DNA from: Actinomycetes bacterium
GTDB taxonomy: Bacteria > Actinomycetota > Actinomycetes > JAHEKZ01
Direction: 5' to 3'
Assembly: GCA_024644435.1 (NCBI GenBank)
Contig: JAHEKZ010000009.1
Coordinates: 1 to 49,290, forward strand
Length of the DNA: 49,290 nucleotides
Shown here: piece after piece, positions 1 to 8,544 of the stretch
Layout of the letters: every line of letters begins with the position of its first letter
How positions within the stretch are numbered: position 1 is the stretch's first letter
Translations under genes and position numbers: made by a program
Notes under the pieces: model-generated
Told to the model about the DNA's origin: nothing
The model's input: only the letters and a program-made list of their open reading frames with translations
Database searches by the model: none

Positions 1-439
1 TGGGCTCAAGGTGCTCGACAAGAACGGCAAGCTGGTCACGGTCACCATGGGCTCGTACGGCGTCGGGGTCTCGCGTGCCGTCGCGGCCATCGTCGAGAAC
101 TCCCATGACGACATCGGGATCATCTGGCCCCGCGAGGTGGCGCCGGCCGACGTCCATCTGATGGCGACGGGCAAGGACCCCGCCGTCTTCGAGTTCGCTG
201 ATCAGCTTGCGCAAGACCTCGAGAAGTCGGGCGTGCGGGTGCTCTATGACGACCGCAAGAGCGTCTCTCCCGGGGTGAAGTTCAAGGACGCAGAGCTGCT
301 GGGCATGCCGACCATTGCGGTTGTCGGGAAGAACCTGAGCGAGGGCGTCATCGAGGTGCGCGACCGGGCGTCCGGAGATCGGCGTGACGTGCCATCAGGC
401 CAAGCGCTTCAGGAGCTCATTGCTGAGTGCGCTCGCTGA
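1..439 (+). CDS. proS: prolyl-tRNA synthetase, C-terminal part (5' end outside window)
   Basis: This is the 3' end of the class II enzyme that charges tRNA-Pro in the cytoplasm; the reading frame is open from base 2. The visible 145 or so residues hold the end of the catalytic domain, with the motif-3-like run [18 protein letters not shown], followed by the anticodon-binding domain ([15 protein letters not shown], then [28 protein letters not shown]). That last stretch is characteristic of bacterial ProRS. The stop codon is at 437-439. The gene ends tail to tail with the ferritin-like gene on the other strand, overlapping it by 23 bp. ProS beside rimP-nusA is a common actinobacterial arrangement. 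Confidence 0.95.
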   Translation, partial: GLKVLDKNGKLVTVTMGSYGVGVSRAVAAIVENSHDDIGIIWPREVAPADVHLMATGKDPAVFEFADQLAQDLEKSGVRVLYDDRKSVSPGVKFKDAELLGMPTIAVVGKNLSEGVIEVRDRASGDRRDVPSGQALQELIAECAR

Positions 440-842
440 TCCCGGGCAGCTCGGGCACCGTTCCGCTCCAGGCCCACGTGGCGACCGCGCTCTCGCGCAA
501 CCACTGAGCCCCCTGAAGTCGTGCGCTCCGCTCGTCGGCTCCGGCGAGGGCCGCGTACGTCACTGAGCAGGCGTCTTCCAGCTCGGCGGCCAGGCGCCTG
601 GCCGCTGGTGCGTTCGGCGGTGCCGTCACGTCGTAGGCGGGGGCGGACGCCACGGGATCACCACCGAGTCGTACGACTTCGTCGGCGCATCGGGTACGCC
701 GGCGTCGGTGGGCGTCCAGAGCTGCCTCAGCTGGAAGAGCCGCAGGCAGAGCGGCGCCCACGAGCCCAAGTCCCCAGATCGTGGCGTGCTCGGCTGCCAG
801 CGTCTGTTGCCACCGGGCCAGGTCATCCAGATCGCCGGTCAT
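417..842 (-). CDS. ferritin-like DUF4439 protein
   Basis: A 141-residue, mostly helical, alanine-rich protein with no signal peptide or membrane segment. Its opening ([25 protein letters not shown]) matches the start of the DUF4439 ferritin-like family, in which a Glu-His pair lies on the first long helix; later helices follow ([24 protein letters not shown]). The biochemical role of the family is unknown. The ATG at 842 overlaps the stop of the upstream lipoprotein gene by 4 bp (ATGA), so the two are probably translated together and may act together. From memory, the mycobacterial genes between proS and rimP (Rv2843/Rv2844) have the same arrangement. Metal binding is not shown by the sequence. 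Confidence 0.8.
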   Translation of the reverse strand: MTGDLDDLARWQQTLAAEHATIWGLGLVGAALPAALPAEAALDAHRRRRTRCADEVVRLGGDPVASAPAYDVTAPPNAPAARRLAAELEDACSVTYAALAGADERSARLQGAQWLRESAVATWAWSGTVPELPGISERTQQ

Positions 843-1318
843 GGGCGCTGTCCTCGGAGGGACGCCCCAAGAGCGGCGTCGGATGCGGCGATCGCGGCGA
901 CCAGGGGACTGACACGCGGACCGATGGTGCGCAGGGCACGGGTGTGCAGATCGGCAGCGGAGTCAATGGACCGTTGTACCTCGCGGGCGCTCGCAGTCGG
1001 AGCCGCTGACGGTGTTTCTGTCGCGGCAGCTCCACTGCCCAGCGCGACCGCGAGCGCCTCGACGTGTGCATCTACCACCAGTAGCGCGACGCGTCTGTCA
1101 TCTGGGATGGCGGGCGTCCAGGACTCGATCAACGAGCTCAACGCGGCCTCGGTCTCCAGCGCCGACTGCAGTGCCGCGCGGTCGGGGTCGACCGGCAGCT
1201 CGACCGGAGGGTCCTGGGTGCAGCCGCTGGTCGTGAATACCAGGGGTATCGCCGTCGCGCCGAGCAGGAGTCGGCGGCGGGTGACGGCAGGCACGGGCGG
1301 GAACACGCGGGTCAGCAT
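839..1318 (-). CDS. predicted lipoprotein, helical, partner of the DUF4439 gene
   Basis: About 159 residues from the ATG at 1318. The N-terminus has an arginine run (TRRRLLLG, residues 13-20), a short hydrophobic stretch and a lipobox TTSGC with Cys33, so an exported, lipid-anchored protein is likely; the TRRR start could suit Tat export. The mature part is alanine-rich and helical (ALQSALETEAALSSLIESW, then a C-terminal run of small residues) and may be a degenerate ferritin-like bundle, but I recognise no catalytic motif. The frame stays open further upstream into rimP; the ATG at 1318 is chosen because the lipoprotein signal starts there and rimP is read divergently. No clear Shine-Dalgarno sequence precedes it. 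Confidence 0.72.
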   Translation of the reverse strand: MLTRVFPPVPAVTRRRLLLGATAIPLVFTTSGCTQDPPVELPVDPDRAALQSALETEAALSSLIESWTPAIPDDRRVALLVVDAHVEALAVALGSGAAATETPSAAPTASAREVQRSIDSAADLHTRALRTIGPRVSPLVAAIAASDAALGASLRGQRP

Positions 1319-1333
1319 TCCACGGTGGCCCGG

Positions 1334-1339
1334 TACAGT
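1334..1339 (+). promoter_or_regulatory. candidate -10 box for rimP-nusA
   Basis: TACAGT, about 57 bases before the rimP start, fits the actinobacterial TANNNT -10 pattern and would give a 5' leader of roughly 50 nt. It lies between divergent genes. No convincing -35 hexamer is visible. Confidence 0.5.
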
Positions 1340-1396
1340 GGCACGGCACCACCACGCCACAACCAGCACCACACAACAGAATGGGCGGAGGCCACG

Positions 1397-1897
1397 ATGT
1401 CCGCAGTTGCCGACCGGGTCGAACGTGTACTGACGCCCGTCGTCGCTGCCGAGGGTTTCGACCTCGAGGCCGTCGAGGTGCAACCGGCTGGGCGGCGCCG
1501 CCTGGTGCGGGTCCTGGTCGATCGAGACGGGGGCGTCAACCTCGACCACATCGCGTCGCTCACCTCGACACTCTCCACGACGCTCGACGACACCGACGCC
1601 ATGGGTGAGCAGCCCTACGTGCTCGAGGTCTCGTCGCCGGGGGTGGGGCGCCCGCTCGTACTTCCGCGTCATTGGCGTCGCAATGTCTCTCGCCTCGTAC
1701 GGGTGTCGCTCGCCGACGGTGGCGTCGTGGTCGGACGCGTCATCGCCTCTGACGACGTCGGGGTCACCTTGAGCGAAGTTCCCGACCACCCCGCTGACCT
1801 CACCCTGCCGTACGGCGAGATCAGTGAGGCCCACGTCGAGGTCGAGTTCAACCGGTCAAGCAGCACCGGCGACGCAGCGGGCGAAGGAGAGCGTTGA
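1397..1897 (+). CDS. rimP: ribosome maturation factor RimP
   Basis: RimP is needed for maturation of the 30S ribosomal subunit. The 166-residue product has the N-terminal RimP domain ([41 protein letters not shown]) with the family signature [14 protein letters not shown] near the middle, then the C-terminal SH3-like barrel ([23 protein letters not shown]). The ATG at 1397 is chosen because GGAG lies 6 bases upstream; an in-frame ATG 24 codons earlier would overlap the promoter. The stop codon overlaps the nusA start by one base, and rimP-nusA is a widely conserved pair. Confidence 0.95.
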   Translation: MSAVADRVERVLTPVVAAEGFDLEAVEVQPAGRRRLVRVLVDRDGGVNLDHIASLTSTLSTTLDDTDAMGEQPYVLEVSSPGVGRPLVLPRHWRRNVSRLVRVSLADGGVVVGRVIASDDVGVTLSEVPDHPADLTLPYGEISEAHVEVEFNRSSSTGDAAGEGER

Positions 1898-2913
1898 TGG
1901 ATATCGACATGGGCGCGCTGCGCTCTTTGGTCAGCGAGCGCGAGATCCCGCTCGACGTCGTGGTCGAGGCCATCGAGGGCGCGCTGGCGACCGCCTACCA
2001 GCACACACCAGGTGCCCAGCCGCACGCTCGGGTAGAGCTCGATCGCACCAGCGGTCACGTGACGGTCTACGCCGCTGAGACCGACGACGACGGAACTGTC
2101 CTGCGTGAGTGGGATGACACCCCAGAGGGCTTCGGCCGGGTAGCTGCCACGACCGCCCGCCAGGTGATTCTGCAGCGGCTGCGGGACGCCGAGGACGAGG
2201 CCAGCTTTGGGGCCTGGTCCGGTCGCGACGGTGATCTGGTCTCAGGTGTGATCCAGCAGGGCCCGGATCCGCAGACGGTCCTGATCGACCTCGGTCCGCT
2301 TGAGGCGCAGCTGCCTTCTGCCGAGCAGGTGCCGGGTGAGCAGTACGTGCACGGTGAGCGGCTGCGCTGCTACGTGGTCGGCGTCCGCAAGGGCGGTCGG
2401 GGGCCGATCGTCACGGTGTCGCGCACTCACCCGGGTCTGGTCAAGGCGCTCTTTGCGCTCGAGGTGCCGGAGATCGCTGACGGGTGGGTCGAGATCGCGG
2501 CGATTGCCCGCGAGGCCGGACATCGCACCAAGATCGCCGTGCACTCCCACAAGCCGGGCCTGGGCGCCAAAGGCGCCTGCATCGGCCCGATGGGGTCGAG
2601 GGTCCGAGCCGTCATGGCCGAGCTGCACGGCGAGAAGATCGATATCGTCGACTGGTCGCCGGACCCGGCCGACTTCGTGGGCCACGCCCTCTCACCGGCC
2701 CGGGTCTCGTCGGTCACGGTGGTTGACGCCGATGCGCGGGCCGCTCGCGTGGTGGTGCCCGACTACCAGCTCTCGCTCGCCATCGGTCGCGAAGGGCAGA
2801 ACGCCCGGCTGGCCGCCAGGCTCACCGGATGGCGCATCGACATCGTGTCGGACATGGCGCCACGCCCTGCTGACGCCGCACCGGCGCTGCCGAGCGACGA
2901 GCCGGCGGGCTGA
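1897..2913 (+). CDS. nusA: transcription termination/antitermination factor NusA
   Basis: NusA binds RNA polymerase and nascent RNA and modulates pausing, termination and antitermination. The 338-residue protein has an N-terminal polymerase-binding domain, an S1 domain from about residue 111 ([22 protein letters not shown]) and two KH domains; the second contains [16 protein letters not shown] near residue 297. It lacks the C-terminal acidic repeats of the E. coli protein, as usual in actinobacteria. The ATG at 1897 follows GAAGGAGA by 6 bases; a TTG three bases earlier is possible but less likely. It overlaps the rimP stop by one base. Confidence 0.96.
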   Translation: MDIDMGALRSLVSEREIPLDVVVEAIEGALATAYQHTPGAQPHARVELDRTSGHVTVYAAETDDDGTVLREWDDTPEGFGRVAATTARQVILQRLRDAEDEASFGAWSGRDGDLVSGVIQQGPDPQTVLIDLGPLEAQLPSAEQVPGEQYVHGERLRCYVVGVRKGGRGPIVTVSRTHPGLVKALFALEVPEIADGWVEIAAIAREAGHRTKIAVHSHKPGLGAKGACIGPMGSRVRAVMAELHGEKIDIVDWSPDPADFVGHALSPARVSSVTVVDADARAARVVVPDYQLSLAIGREGQNARLAARLTGWRIDIVSDMAPRPADAAPALPSDEPAG

Positions 2914-2918
2914 CGGGG

Positions 2919-2924
2919 TAGAGT
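2919..2924 (+). promoter_or_regulatory. candidate -10 box for a leaderless ylxR transcript
   Basis: TAGAGT lies 5 bases before the ylxR GTG, just after the nusA stop. The spacing would place the transcription start at or next to the start codon. It belongs to a recurring pattern in this window (see dapA, ftsK, thyX, 20842 and DUF3046). Confidence 0.45.
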
Positions 2925-2929
2925 GACCT

Positions 2930-3226
2930 GTGGCTGACCGCCCGTCGGCGTCATCTCCCGTGCGCACGTGCGTGGGGTGTCGCATGCGAGCGCCCCAGTC
3001 CGAGATGGTGCGGGTGGTGGCCCGGCCGCGTGAGGTGGAGCACTCTGACGAGTGGATCGCCTTGCTCGACCCCGACCGCCGGCTCCCAGGGCGAGGTGCG
3101 TACCTGCACCGCTCCCTGACCTGTCTGGACCTCGCCGAACGGCGGCGTGCACTGCCCCGAGCCCTCCGGCTCGCCGGCAGCCTCGACGTCCGTCCGGTGC
3201 GCGACCAGATCGAGCAGTTCCTCTGA
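2930..3226 (+). CDS. ylxR: YlxR family (DUF448) RNA-binding protein
   Basis: A 98-residue basic protein with the YlxR signature: RTCVGCR at residues 12-18, then MVRVVARP and the motif LPGRGAYLHRSLTCLDLAERRRALPRALR. The family is encoded between nusA and infB across many Gram-positive bacteria and is thought to bind RNA or act as a nucleoid-associated regulator; the role in this organism is not known. The GTG at 2930 has no ribosome-binding site, but a -10-like TAGAGT ends 5 bases upstream, so the gene may be read both from the rimP-nusA transcript and from its own leaderless start. Confidence 0.93.
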   Translation: MADRPSASSPVRTCVGCRMRAPQSEMVRVVARPREVEHSDEWIALLDPDRRLPGRGAYLHRSLTCLDLAERRRALPRALRLAGSLDVRPVRDQIEQFL

Positions 3227-3327
3227 CAGCAGTGACGCGTCTCCACCCCGGAGACCGACCGAAAGCAGGGCGAGATGGCGACGAGCACGCGATGAGCGCG
3301 CACCAATGAGCATGTCGACGTACTAAC

Positions 3328-3351
3328 GGTCCACGCCACCAGGCCTGGACC
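3328..3351 (+). other. inverted repeat in the ylxR-infB gap
   Basis: GGTCCA and TGGACC form a 6-bp stem around a 12-base loop, and a perfect palindrome CCAGGCCTGG overlaps the right arm. The 142-base gap between ylxR and infB otherwise shows nothing I recognise. The repeat ends about 18 bases before the infB start, so it could shape the infB leader RNA. Function is unknown. Confidence 0.35.
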
Positions 3352-3368
3352 TTGGGAACAGGAGAGCA

Positions 3369-6065
3369 GTGGCTAAGGTCCGGGTGTACGAGCTCGCCAA
3401 GGAGCTCGGAGTAGAGAGCAAGGTCGTTCTGGCCAAGCTCCAAGACATGGGTGAGTTCGTCAGGTCGGCGTCGTCGACCGTCGAGCCACCAGTCGTTCGC
3501 AAGCTGAAAGAGGTCTTCCCCGCGCAGCCGGCTGCCGACGCCGCTCCGGCGAAGAAGACCACCAAGAAGGCCGCTGCGAAGAAGACGGCCGCCAAGGCCG
3601 AGCCTCCGGTGGAGCCATCGGCTCCGGCTGTTGAGACGCCCCCCGCGGTCGAGGCCCCGGCCCCAGCTGTCGCTGAGGCACCCCCTGCCGTGATGTCGGA
3701 ACCGGCAGCGCCCGAGGCTGAGGCGCCGGCACGTCCGGCCGGTCCGCGACCTGGGAACAACCCCTTCATGAGCAAGGACGCTGGCACGGCCAAGCCGGCA
3801 GCGCCACGGCCCGGCAACAACCCGTACACCAGTAAGGACGCTGGGATTCCGCGACCGGCCACCCCACGTCCGGGTGGGTCCCGACCCAACCCGGGCATGA
3901 TGCCAGGACGCCCCGCACCAGCTGGGCGCCCCGGCGCTCCTGGGCGCGGTGGCCCTGGTGGTCGCCCCGGCGCTCCAGGCGGCGCTGGTCGCCCCGGCGG
4001 CGCCCCGGGCGGCGCTGGTCGTCCCGGCGGCGCTCCGGGCGGCGCCCCTGGTGGCGGTCCCGGTGCCGGTCGTCCCGGTGGCGGAGGCTATGGCGGTCGT
4101 CCCGGTGGCGGAGGTCGGCCAGCAGGGCGAGGGCAGACAGCCGGCGCCTTCGGCCGTGGCGGTAGCAAGCAGCGCGGCCGCAAGTCGCGCAAGCAGCGCC
4201 GTCAAGAGCTCGACAACCTCCAGGCGCCCACCATTGGCGGCGTCCAGATTCCCCGCGGCCAGGGCGAGACGGTCCGCCTTCCCCGCGGTGCGTCACTCAC
4301 CGACTTCGCCGAGCGGATCGATGCCAACCCGGCGTCGCTGGTGCAGGTGCTCTTCACGCTCGGCGAGATGGCAACGGCCACGCAGTCACTCGACGAGGAC
4401 ACGTTCGCCCTGCTCGCCTCCGAGCTCGGGTACGACGTCCAGATCGTCAGTCCTGAGGACGAGGACCGCGAGCTTCTCGAGTCGTTCGACATCGACCTCG
4501 CTGCGGAGGTTGCCGGTCAGGACGAGGACTCACTTCAGGCTCGACCACCCGTGGTCACCGTGATGGGTCACGTCGACCACGGAAAGACCAAGCTGCTTGA
4601 CGCGGTCAGGTCCACCGATGTCGTCGCCGACGAGGCAGGCGGCATCACGCAGCACATCGGTGCCTACCAGGTGCACGTGCCGCACGACGGTCGCGACCGC
4701 GCGATCACCTTCATCGACACCCCCGGTCACGAGGCGTTCACCGCCATGCGTGCACGTGGTGCCAAGGTCACCGACATTGCTGTGCTGGTCGTGGCGGCCG
4801 ACGACGGTGTGATGCCGCAGACGATTGAGGCGCTCAACCACGCGGTAGCGGCTGAGGTGCCGATCGTGGTGGCCGTGAACAAGGTCGACAAGGAAGGCGC
4901 CAACCCGGCGAAGGTGCGCCAGCAGCTCACCGAGTTCGGTCTGGTCGCTGAGGAGTACGGCGGCGAGACGATGTTCGTCGACGTCTCGGCGAAGAGCCGG
5001 CTGAACATCGACAAGCTCCTCGAGGCGGTGCTGCTGACCGCAGACGCTGCTCTTGATCTGCGCGCCAACCCGGACACCGAGGCGCGCGGAATTTCGATCG
5101 AGGCGCACCTCGACCGTGGCCGCGGCCCGGTCGGCACCGTGCTGGTCCAGCGGGGAACCCTCAGGGTCGGAGACGCGATTGTCGCCGGCGAGGCCTTCGG
5201 CCGCGTCCGCGCCATGGTCGACGAGCACGGCGAGAACATCGAAGAGGCTGGCCCGTCCCGTCCCGTGCAGGTGCTGGGGCTCACGTCCGTGCCGCGCGCG
5301 GGTGACAAGTTCCTGGTCGCCTCCGATGACCGCACGGCGCGTCAGATCGCCGAGAAGCGCCAGGCGGCGGAGCGCAACGCGCAGCTGGCGAAGACCCGCA
5401 AGAAGGTCAGCCTGGAGGATCTGCAGAAGATCCTGGAGCAGGGTGCGATCGAGACCCTGAACCTCATCCTCAAGGGCGATGTGTCGGGATCGGTCGAGGC
5501 GCTCGAGGATGCGCTGCTGAAGGTCGACGTTGGTGACGACGTCGACCTGCGGATCATCCACCGCGGCGTGGGGTCGATCACTGAGCACGACGTCACGTTG
5601 GCGTCTGCGTCAGAAGCGATCATCATCGGCTTCAACGTTCGACCGGAGGGGCGGGCACGCGAGCTGAGCGAGCGTGAGGGCGTTGACATCCGTTACTACT
5701 CGGTGATCTACCAGGCCATCGACGACATCGAGAACGCGCTCAAGGGCATGCTCAAGCCCGAGTTCGAAGAGGTCGAGCTGGGTACGGCCGAGGTGCGTGA
5801 GGTCTTCCGTTCGAGCAAGTTCGGCACGATCGCGGGCTCGCTCATCCGTACCGGCGAGATCAAGCGCGGCACGAAGGCACGGGTCATCCGTGACGGTGCC
5901 GTGGTGGCCGAGAGCGTCGAGATCACCGGTCTCCGTCGCTTCAAGGACGACGTGACCGAGGTTCGCGAGGGCTTCGAGTGCGGTATCAACCTCGGCAACT
6001 TCAACGACGTCAAGGTCGACGACGTTATCGAGACGTACGAGATGCGCGAGATCCCACGTAGCTGA
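3369..6065 (+). CDS. infB: translation initiation factor IF-2
   Basis: IF-2 is the GTPase that brings initiator tRNA to the ribosome. The 898-residue protein starts with an IF2_N helical domain ([25 protein letters not shown]), then a long Ala/Pro/Lys linker and a Gly/Pro/Arg-rich stretch (about 170-260), a second IF2_N domain (about 300-370) and the GTPase domain. G1 is GHVDHGKT at residues 400-407, followed by DTPGHEAF and NKVDK. The C-terminal beta-barrel and initiator-tRNA-binding domains are complete. The GTG start at 3369 is preceded by AGGAGAG. In the linker, RPGNNP..SKDAG occurs twice, and a 30-bp tandem DNA repeat encodes [10 protein letters not shown]. Confidence 0.97.
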   Translation: MAKVRVYELAKELGVESKVVLAKLQDMGEFVRSASSTVEPPVVRKLKEVFPAQPAADAAPAKKTTKKAAAKKTAAKAEPPVEPSAPAVETPPAVEAPAPAVAEAPPAVMSEPAAPEAEAPARPAGPRPGNNPFMSKDAGTAKPAAPRPGNNPYTSKDAGIPRPATPRPGGSRPNPGMMPGRPAPAGRPGAPGRGGPGGRPGAPGGAGRPGGAPGGAGRPGGAPGGAPGGGPGAGRPGGGGYGGRPGGGGRPAGRGQTAGAFGRGGSKQRGRKSRKQRRQELDNLQAPTIGGVQIPRGQGETVRLPRGASLTDFAERIDANPASLVQVLFTLGEMATATQSLDEDTFALLASELGYDVQIVSPEDEDRELLESFDIDLAAEVAGQDEDSLQARPPVVTVMGHVDHGKTKLLDAVRSTDVVADEAGGITQHIGAYQVHVPHDGRDRAITFIDTPGHEAFTAMRARGAKVTDIAVLVVAADDGVMPQTIEALNHAVAAEVPIVVAVNKVDKEGANPAKVRQQLTEFGLVAEEYGGETMFVDVSAKSRLNIDKLLEAVLLTADAALDLRANPDTEARGISIEAHLDRGRGPVGTVLVQRGTLRVGDAIVAGEAFGRVRAMVDEHGENIEEAGPSRPVQVLGLTSVPRAGDKFLVASDDRTARQIAEKRQAAERNAQLAKTRKKVSLEDLQKILEQGAIETLNLILKGDVSGSVEALEDALLKVDVGDDVDLRIIHRGVGSITEHDVTLASASEAIIIGFNVRPEGRARELSEREGVDIRYYSVIYQAIDDIENALKGMLKPEFEEVELGTAEVREVFRSSKFGTIAGSLIRTGEIKRGTKARVIRDGAVVAESVEITGLRRFKDDVTEVREGFECGINLGNFNDVKVDDVIETYEMREIPRS
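3981..4040 (+). repeat. 30-bp tandem repeat (two copies) inside infB
   Basis: Bases 3981-4010 and 4011-4040 are the same 30-bp unit with two mismatches, each encoding [10 protein letters not shown] (residues 205-214 and 215-224). Partial copies follow. The repeat keeps the reading frame, so copy-number change would only lengthen or shorten the flexible linker. Confidence 0.85.
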
Positions 6066-6076
6066 CGATCAGACAG

Positions 6077-6121
6077 GCGCCGTCGGGGTGGGGGCTGAGC
6101 GGTATCCCCACCCCGTGGCGC
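6077..6121 (+). terminator. strong hairpin between infB and rbfA
   Basis: CGGGGTGGGG (6084-6093) pairs perfectly with CCCCACCCCG (6106-6115) around a 12-base loop. An outer stem GCGCC (6077-6081) pairs with GGCGC (6117-6121) across a small internal loop, giving 15 base pairs. It begins 12 bases after the infB stop and ends just before the rbfA ribosome-binding site. There is no T-tract, so it may be a partial terminator, an RNA-processing site or a 3'-end stabiliser. Confidence 0.6.
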
Positions 6122-6136
6122 GTCCGAGGAGTGACC

Positions 6137-6595
6137 ATGACCGAAACCGACGCCAGAGCACGGCGGCTGGCCGAGCGCATCCAGGTGATCGTGGCCGAGA
6201 CCATCGAGTTCCGGGTCAAAGACCCACGGATGGGGTTCATCACCATCACCGATGCTCGGGTCAGCGGCGACCTCCGTGAGGCCACCGTGTTCTACACGGT
6301 CCTGGGCGACGACTCCGAGCAGGTCGACACGGCGGCCGCTCTCGAGAGCGCCAAGGGCATGCTGCGCACCGAGGTGGGCCGGCAGACAGGCATCCGACAC
6401 ACGCCGTCGCTCGCCTTCGTAGCCGATGCCATTCCGGAGACCGCGCGCCATCTCGACGACCTGCTCCGCCAGGCTCAGGCCGCTGACGAACGCGTCCACG
6501 AACAGGCGGCCGCGGCGAAGTACGCAGGTGACGCTGATCCCTATCGCCACGAGGACGACGACGACATCGATGAGACGGACGGCGCCTCAGCGTGA
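6137..6595 (+). CDS. rbfA: ribosome-binding factor A
   Basis: RbfA assists maturation of the 16S rRNA 5' end in the 30S subunit. The 152-residue protein has the family KH-like core (RRLAERIQVIVAETIEFRVKDPRMGFITITDARVSGDLREATVFYTVLG and RTEVGRQTGIRHTPSLAFVADAIPETARHLDDLL) and an acidic C-terminal tail. The ATG at 6137 is preferred because GAGGAG ends 5 bases upstream; the GTG at 6131 would overlap that site. It lies downstream of a strong hairpin after infB, and its stop overlaps the next gene by 4 bp. Confidence 0.95.
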   Translation: MTETDARARRLAERIQVIVAETIEFRVKDPRMGFITITDARVSGDLREATVFYTVLGDDSEQVDTAAALESAKGMLRTEVGRQTGIRHTPSLAFVADAIPETARHLDDLLRQAQAADERVHEQAAAAKYAGDADPYRHEDDDDIDETDGASA

Positions 6596-7611
6596 GCCCG
6601 ATTGCCTCCTCCGACTGGGATCGGGCGGTCGACGCGATCGAGTCGGCGCGCTCTGTCCTCCTGCTCGGGCACGTGAGCCCGGATGGGGATGCCCTGGGTT
6701 CAGCGTTGGGCGTCGGTCTGGCGCTGGCCGCGGTACCTGATGATCGCCGGATACCTCGGATCGAGGTGTCGTTCGGCGACGACCCGTTCGTAGTCCCGGC
6801 CAACCTGGCCTGGATGCCGGGCGAGCACCTCCTGGTGCCGGCCACCGAGGTCTCGACCGATCCCGACGTGGTGGTCACGTTCGACGCCAGCAGCAGCGAC
6901 CGACTCGGGCTGCTGCGCGGTGTGGCCGAAGAGGCCGCAGTGCTCGTCGCGGTCGACCATCACCGCAGCTACGACGGGTTCGGGCAGGTGTCCCTGGTGG
7001 ACACGGCCGCACCGGCCACTGCTGTGGTTGCCCGCGAGCTCATCAGCCGACTCGGCATCGAGCTCGAGGCTGACGCGGCAGCCTGCCTCTACACCGGGCT
7101 GATCACCGACACCGGGTCATTCCGCTACACCGGCACGACGTCGCAGACCCACGCATTGGCTGGTGAGCTGCTCGAGACCGGTATCGCTTTCGACGAGATC
7201 GCCCGCGCGGTGTTTGACGCCGTGCCCTTCGGCTATCTGGGCGTTCTCGGCACGGCGCTGGGTCGCTGCCAGCTCGAGCCGGAGGCAGTCGCTGGGTGCG
7301 GATTGGTCTGGACGGCTGTTCTCGCAGCTGACCGCGCCGCCGACGGCCTGCCGTTCGATCTCGTCGAGCCGATCATCGACGTGATCCGCAAAGCATCTGA
7401 GGCCGAGGTCGCCATGGTGATCAAGGAAGACGATCTCGGCGACCTACGGGTGTCCTTGCGCTCGAAGGGAGTGGCGGACGTCAGCCAGGTGGCGACCGCT
7501 CTCGGCGGGGGCGGGCATCGGTACGCCGCTGGCTTCACGTCCACATCACGCGAGGTCGCGGACGTCGTCTCGGCGGTGCGTAGCGCCCTGGACGCGGCGA
7601 TCGATGGCTAA
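6592..7611 (+). CDS. DHH/DHHA1 phosphoesterase (NrnA-like oligoribonuclease / pAp phosphatase)
   Basis: 339 residues. Metal-binding motifs of the DHH superfamily are visible: GHVSPDGDALGS (26-37), FDAS near residue 97, VDHH (121-124) and GLITDTGSF (169-177, Asp173). The C-terminal DHHA1 domain has GGGGHRYAAGF, the substrate-binding glycine loop. Family members degrade nanoRNAs and dephosphorylate 3'-phosphoadenosine 5'-phosphate; which activity dominates here cannot be read from sequence. The GTG start overlaps the rbfA stop (GTGA), and the stop overlaps the truB start by 8 bp, so it belongs to the same operon. Confidence 0.92.
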   Translation: MSPIASSDWDRAVDAIESARSVLLLGHVSPDGDALGSALGVGLALAAVPDDRRIPRIEVSFGDDPFVVPANLAWMPGEHLLVPATEVSTDPDVVVTFDASSSDRLGLLRGVAEEAAVLVAVDHHRSYDGFGQVSLVDTAAPATAVVARELISRLGIELEADAAACLYTGLITDTGSFRYTGTTSQTHALAGELLETGIAFDEIARAVFDAVPFGYLGVLGTALGRCQLEPEAVAGCGLVWTAVLAADRAADGLPFDLVEPIIDVIRKASEAEVAMVIKEDDLGDLRVSLRSKGVADVSQVATALGGGGHRYAAGFTSTSREVADVVSAVRSALDAAIDG

Positions 7612-8500
7612 CGTGTTCGGCCAGGCGGGCATCGATGGCCTCGTGGTCGTCGACAAGCCAGGCGGGTGGACATCTCACGACGTGGTCGCACGCATGCGCA
7701 GGATTGCCGGTACGCGCAAGGTAGGTCATGCGGGCACCCTTGACCCGATGGCCACCGGCGTCTTGGTGCTAGGCATCGGCCGAGCCACCCGGCTGCTCGG
7801 TCATCTGGCGGCGCACGACAAGTCATACGGCGCGACCATTCGGCTCGGTGAGAGCACGGTCACCGACGACGCCGAGGGCGATGTCACAGGCGGCAGCACG
7901 TGTGTCGACATCACAGAAGACCAGCTCAACCACGCAGTCCACGCCTTCGTGGGCGAGATCGACCAGGTGCCCTCAGCGGTCAGCGCGGTCAAGGTCGACG
8001 GCGTTCGGTCGTATGCGAGGGTGCGAGCCGGCGAGGACGTTGACCTACCGGCTCGTCGGGTGACGGTGTCGGCCTTCGACATCCATGTCGTCACCCGTCC
8101 CACAGCAGACCTGCTCGACGTCGAGGTCACGGTGACCTGCACCAGCGGTACCTACATCCGGGCGCTTGCGCGCGACCTCGGTGCCGCGCTCGGCGTGGGT
8201 GGGCACCTCACCGCCCTGCGTCGGACTCGAGTCGGCGGAATCACCCTCGCGATGGCCCGTACCCTCGACGAGCTCGAGACAGAGCTGACGTTGGTGACGC
8301 TCGCCGACGCCGTCCGCGCCTCGTTCCCGTCACGAACGGTGCAGGGAGAGGACGAAAGCGGCGTCCGGCACGGCCGGCCCCTGCCCTTGGCGGGGGAGAC
8401 CGGGCTGACCGGAGTCTTCGGTGCCGATGGAGGGGTGCTCGCACTGATGGAGCCGCGGGGGGATGTGTTGAAGGTCGTGACCGGCTTCACGCCGGGATGA
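7604..8500 (+). CDS. truB: tRNA pseudouridine-55 synthase
   Basis: TruB makes pseudouridine 55 in the T-loop of tRNAs. The 298-residue protein starts with DGLVVVDKPGGWTSHDVVARMRR and carries the catalytic motif GHAGTLDPMATGVL, with the nucleophile Asp47. Downstream are the KSYGATIRLG block, QVPSAVSAVKVDGVRSYARVRAGE and the CTSGTYIRALARDLG motif, then a small PUA-like C-terminal domain. The ATG at 7604 lies inside the end of the DHH gene, which suggests translational coupling. truB-ribF is a frequent pair. Confidence 0.96.
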   Translation: MANVFGQAGIDGLVVVDKPGGWTSHDVVARMRRIAGTRKVGHAGTLDPMATGVLVLGIGRATRLLGHLAAHDKSYGATIRLGESTVTDDAEGDVTGGSTCVDITEDQLNHAVHAFVGEIDQVPSAVSAVKVDGVRSYARVRAGEDVDLPARRVTVSAFDIHVVTRPTADLLDVEVTVTCTSGTYIRALARDLGAALGVGGHLTALRRTRVGGITLAMARTLDELETELTLVTLADAVRASFPSRTVQGEDESGVRHGRPLPLAGETGLTGVFGADGGVLALMEPRGDVLKVVTGFTPG

Positions 8501-8544
8501 GACCGTGATCGGCCTCCCGGTGCCTGCTCTGGCAGGGTGACCCT

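Noticed and set aside
1319-1834. N-terminal extension of the lipoprotein frame into rimP
   Set aside because: The extra 172 codons have no protein-like features and oppose rimP; a signal peptide begins at the ATG at 1318.
8501-8544. FMN riboswitch before ribF
   Set aside because: Only 44 bases separate truB and ribF; the conserved RFN element is far longer and its motifs are absent.
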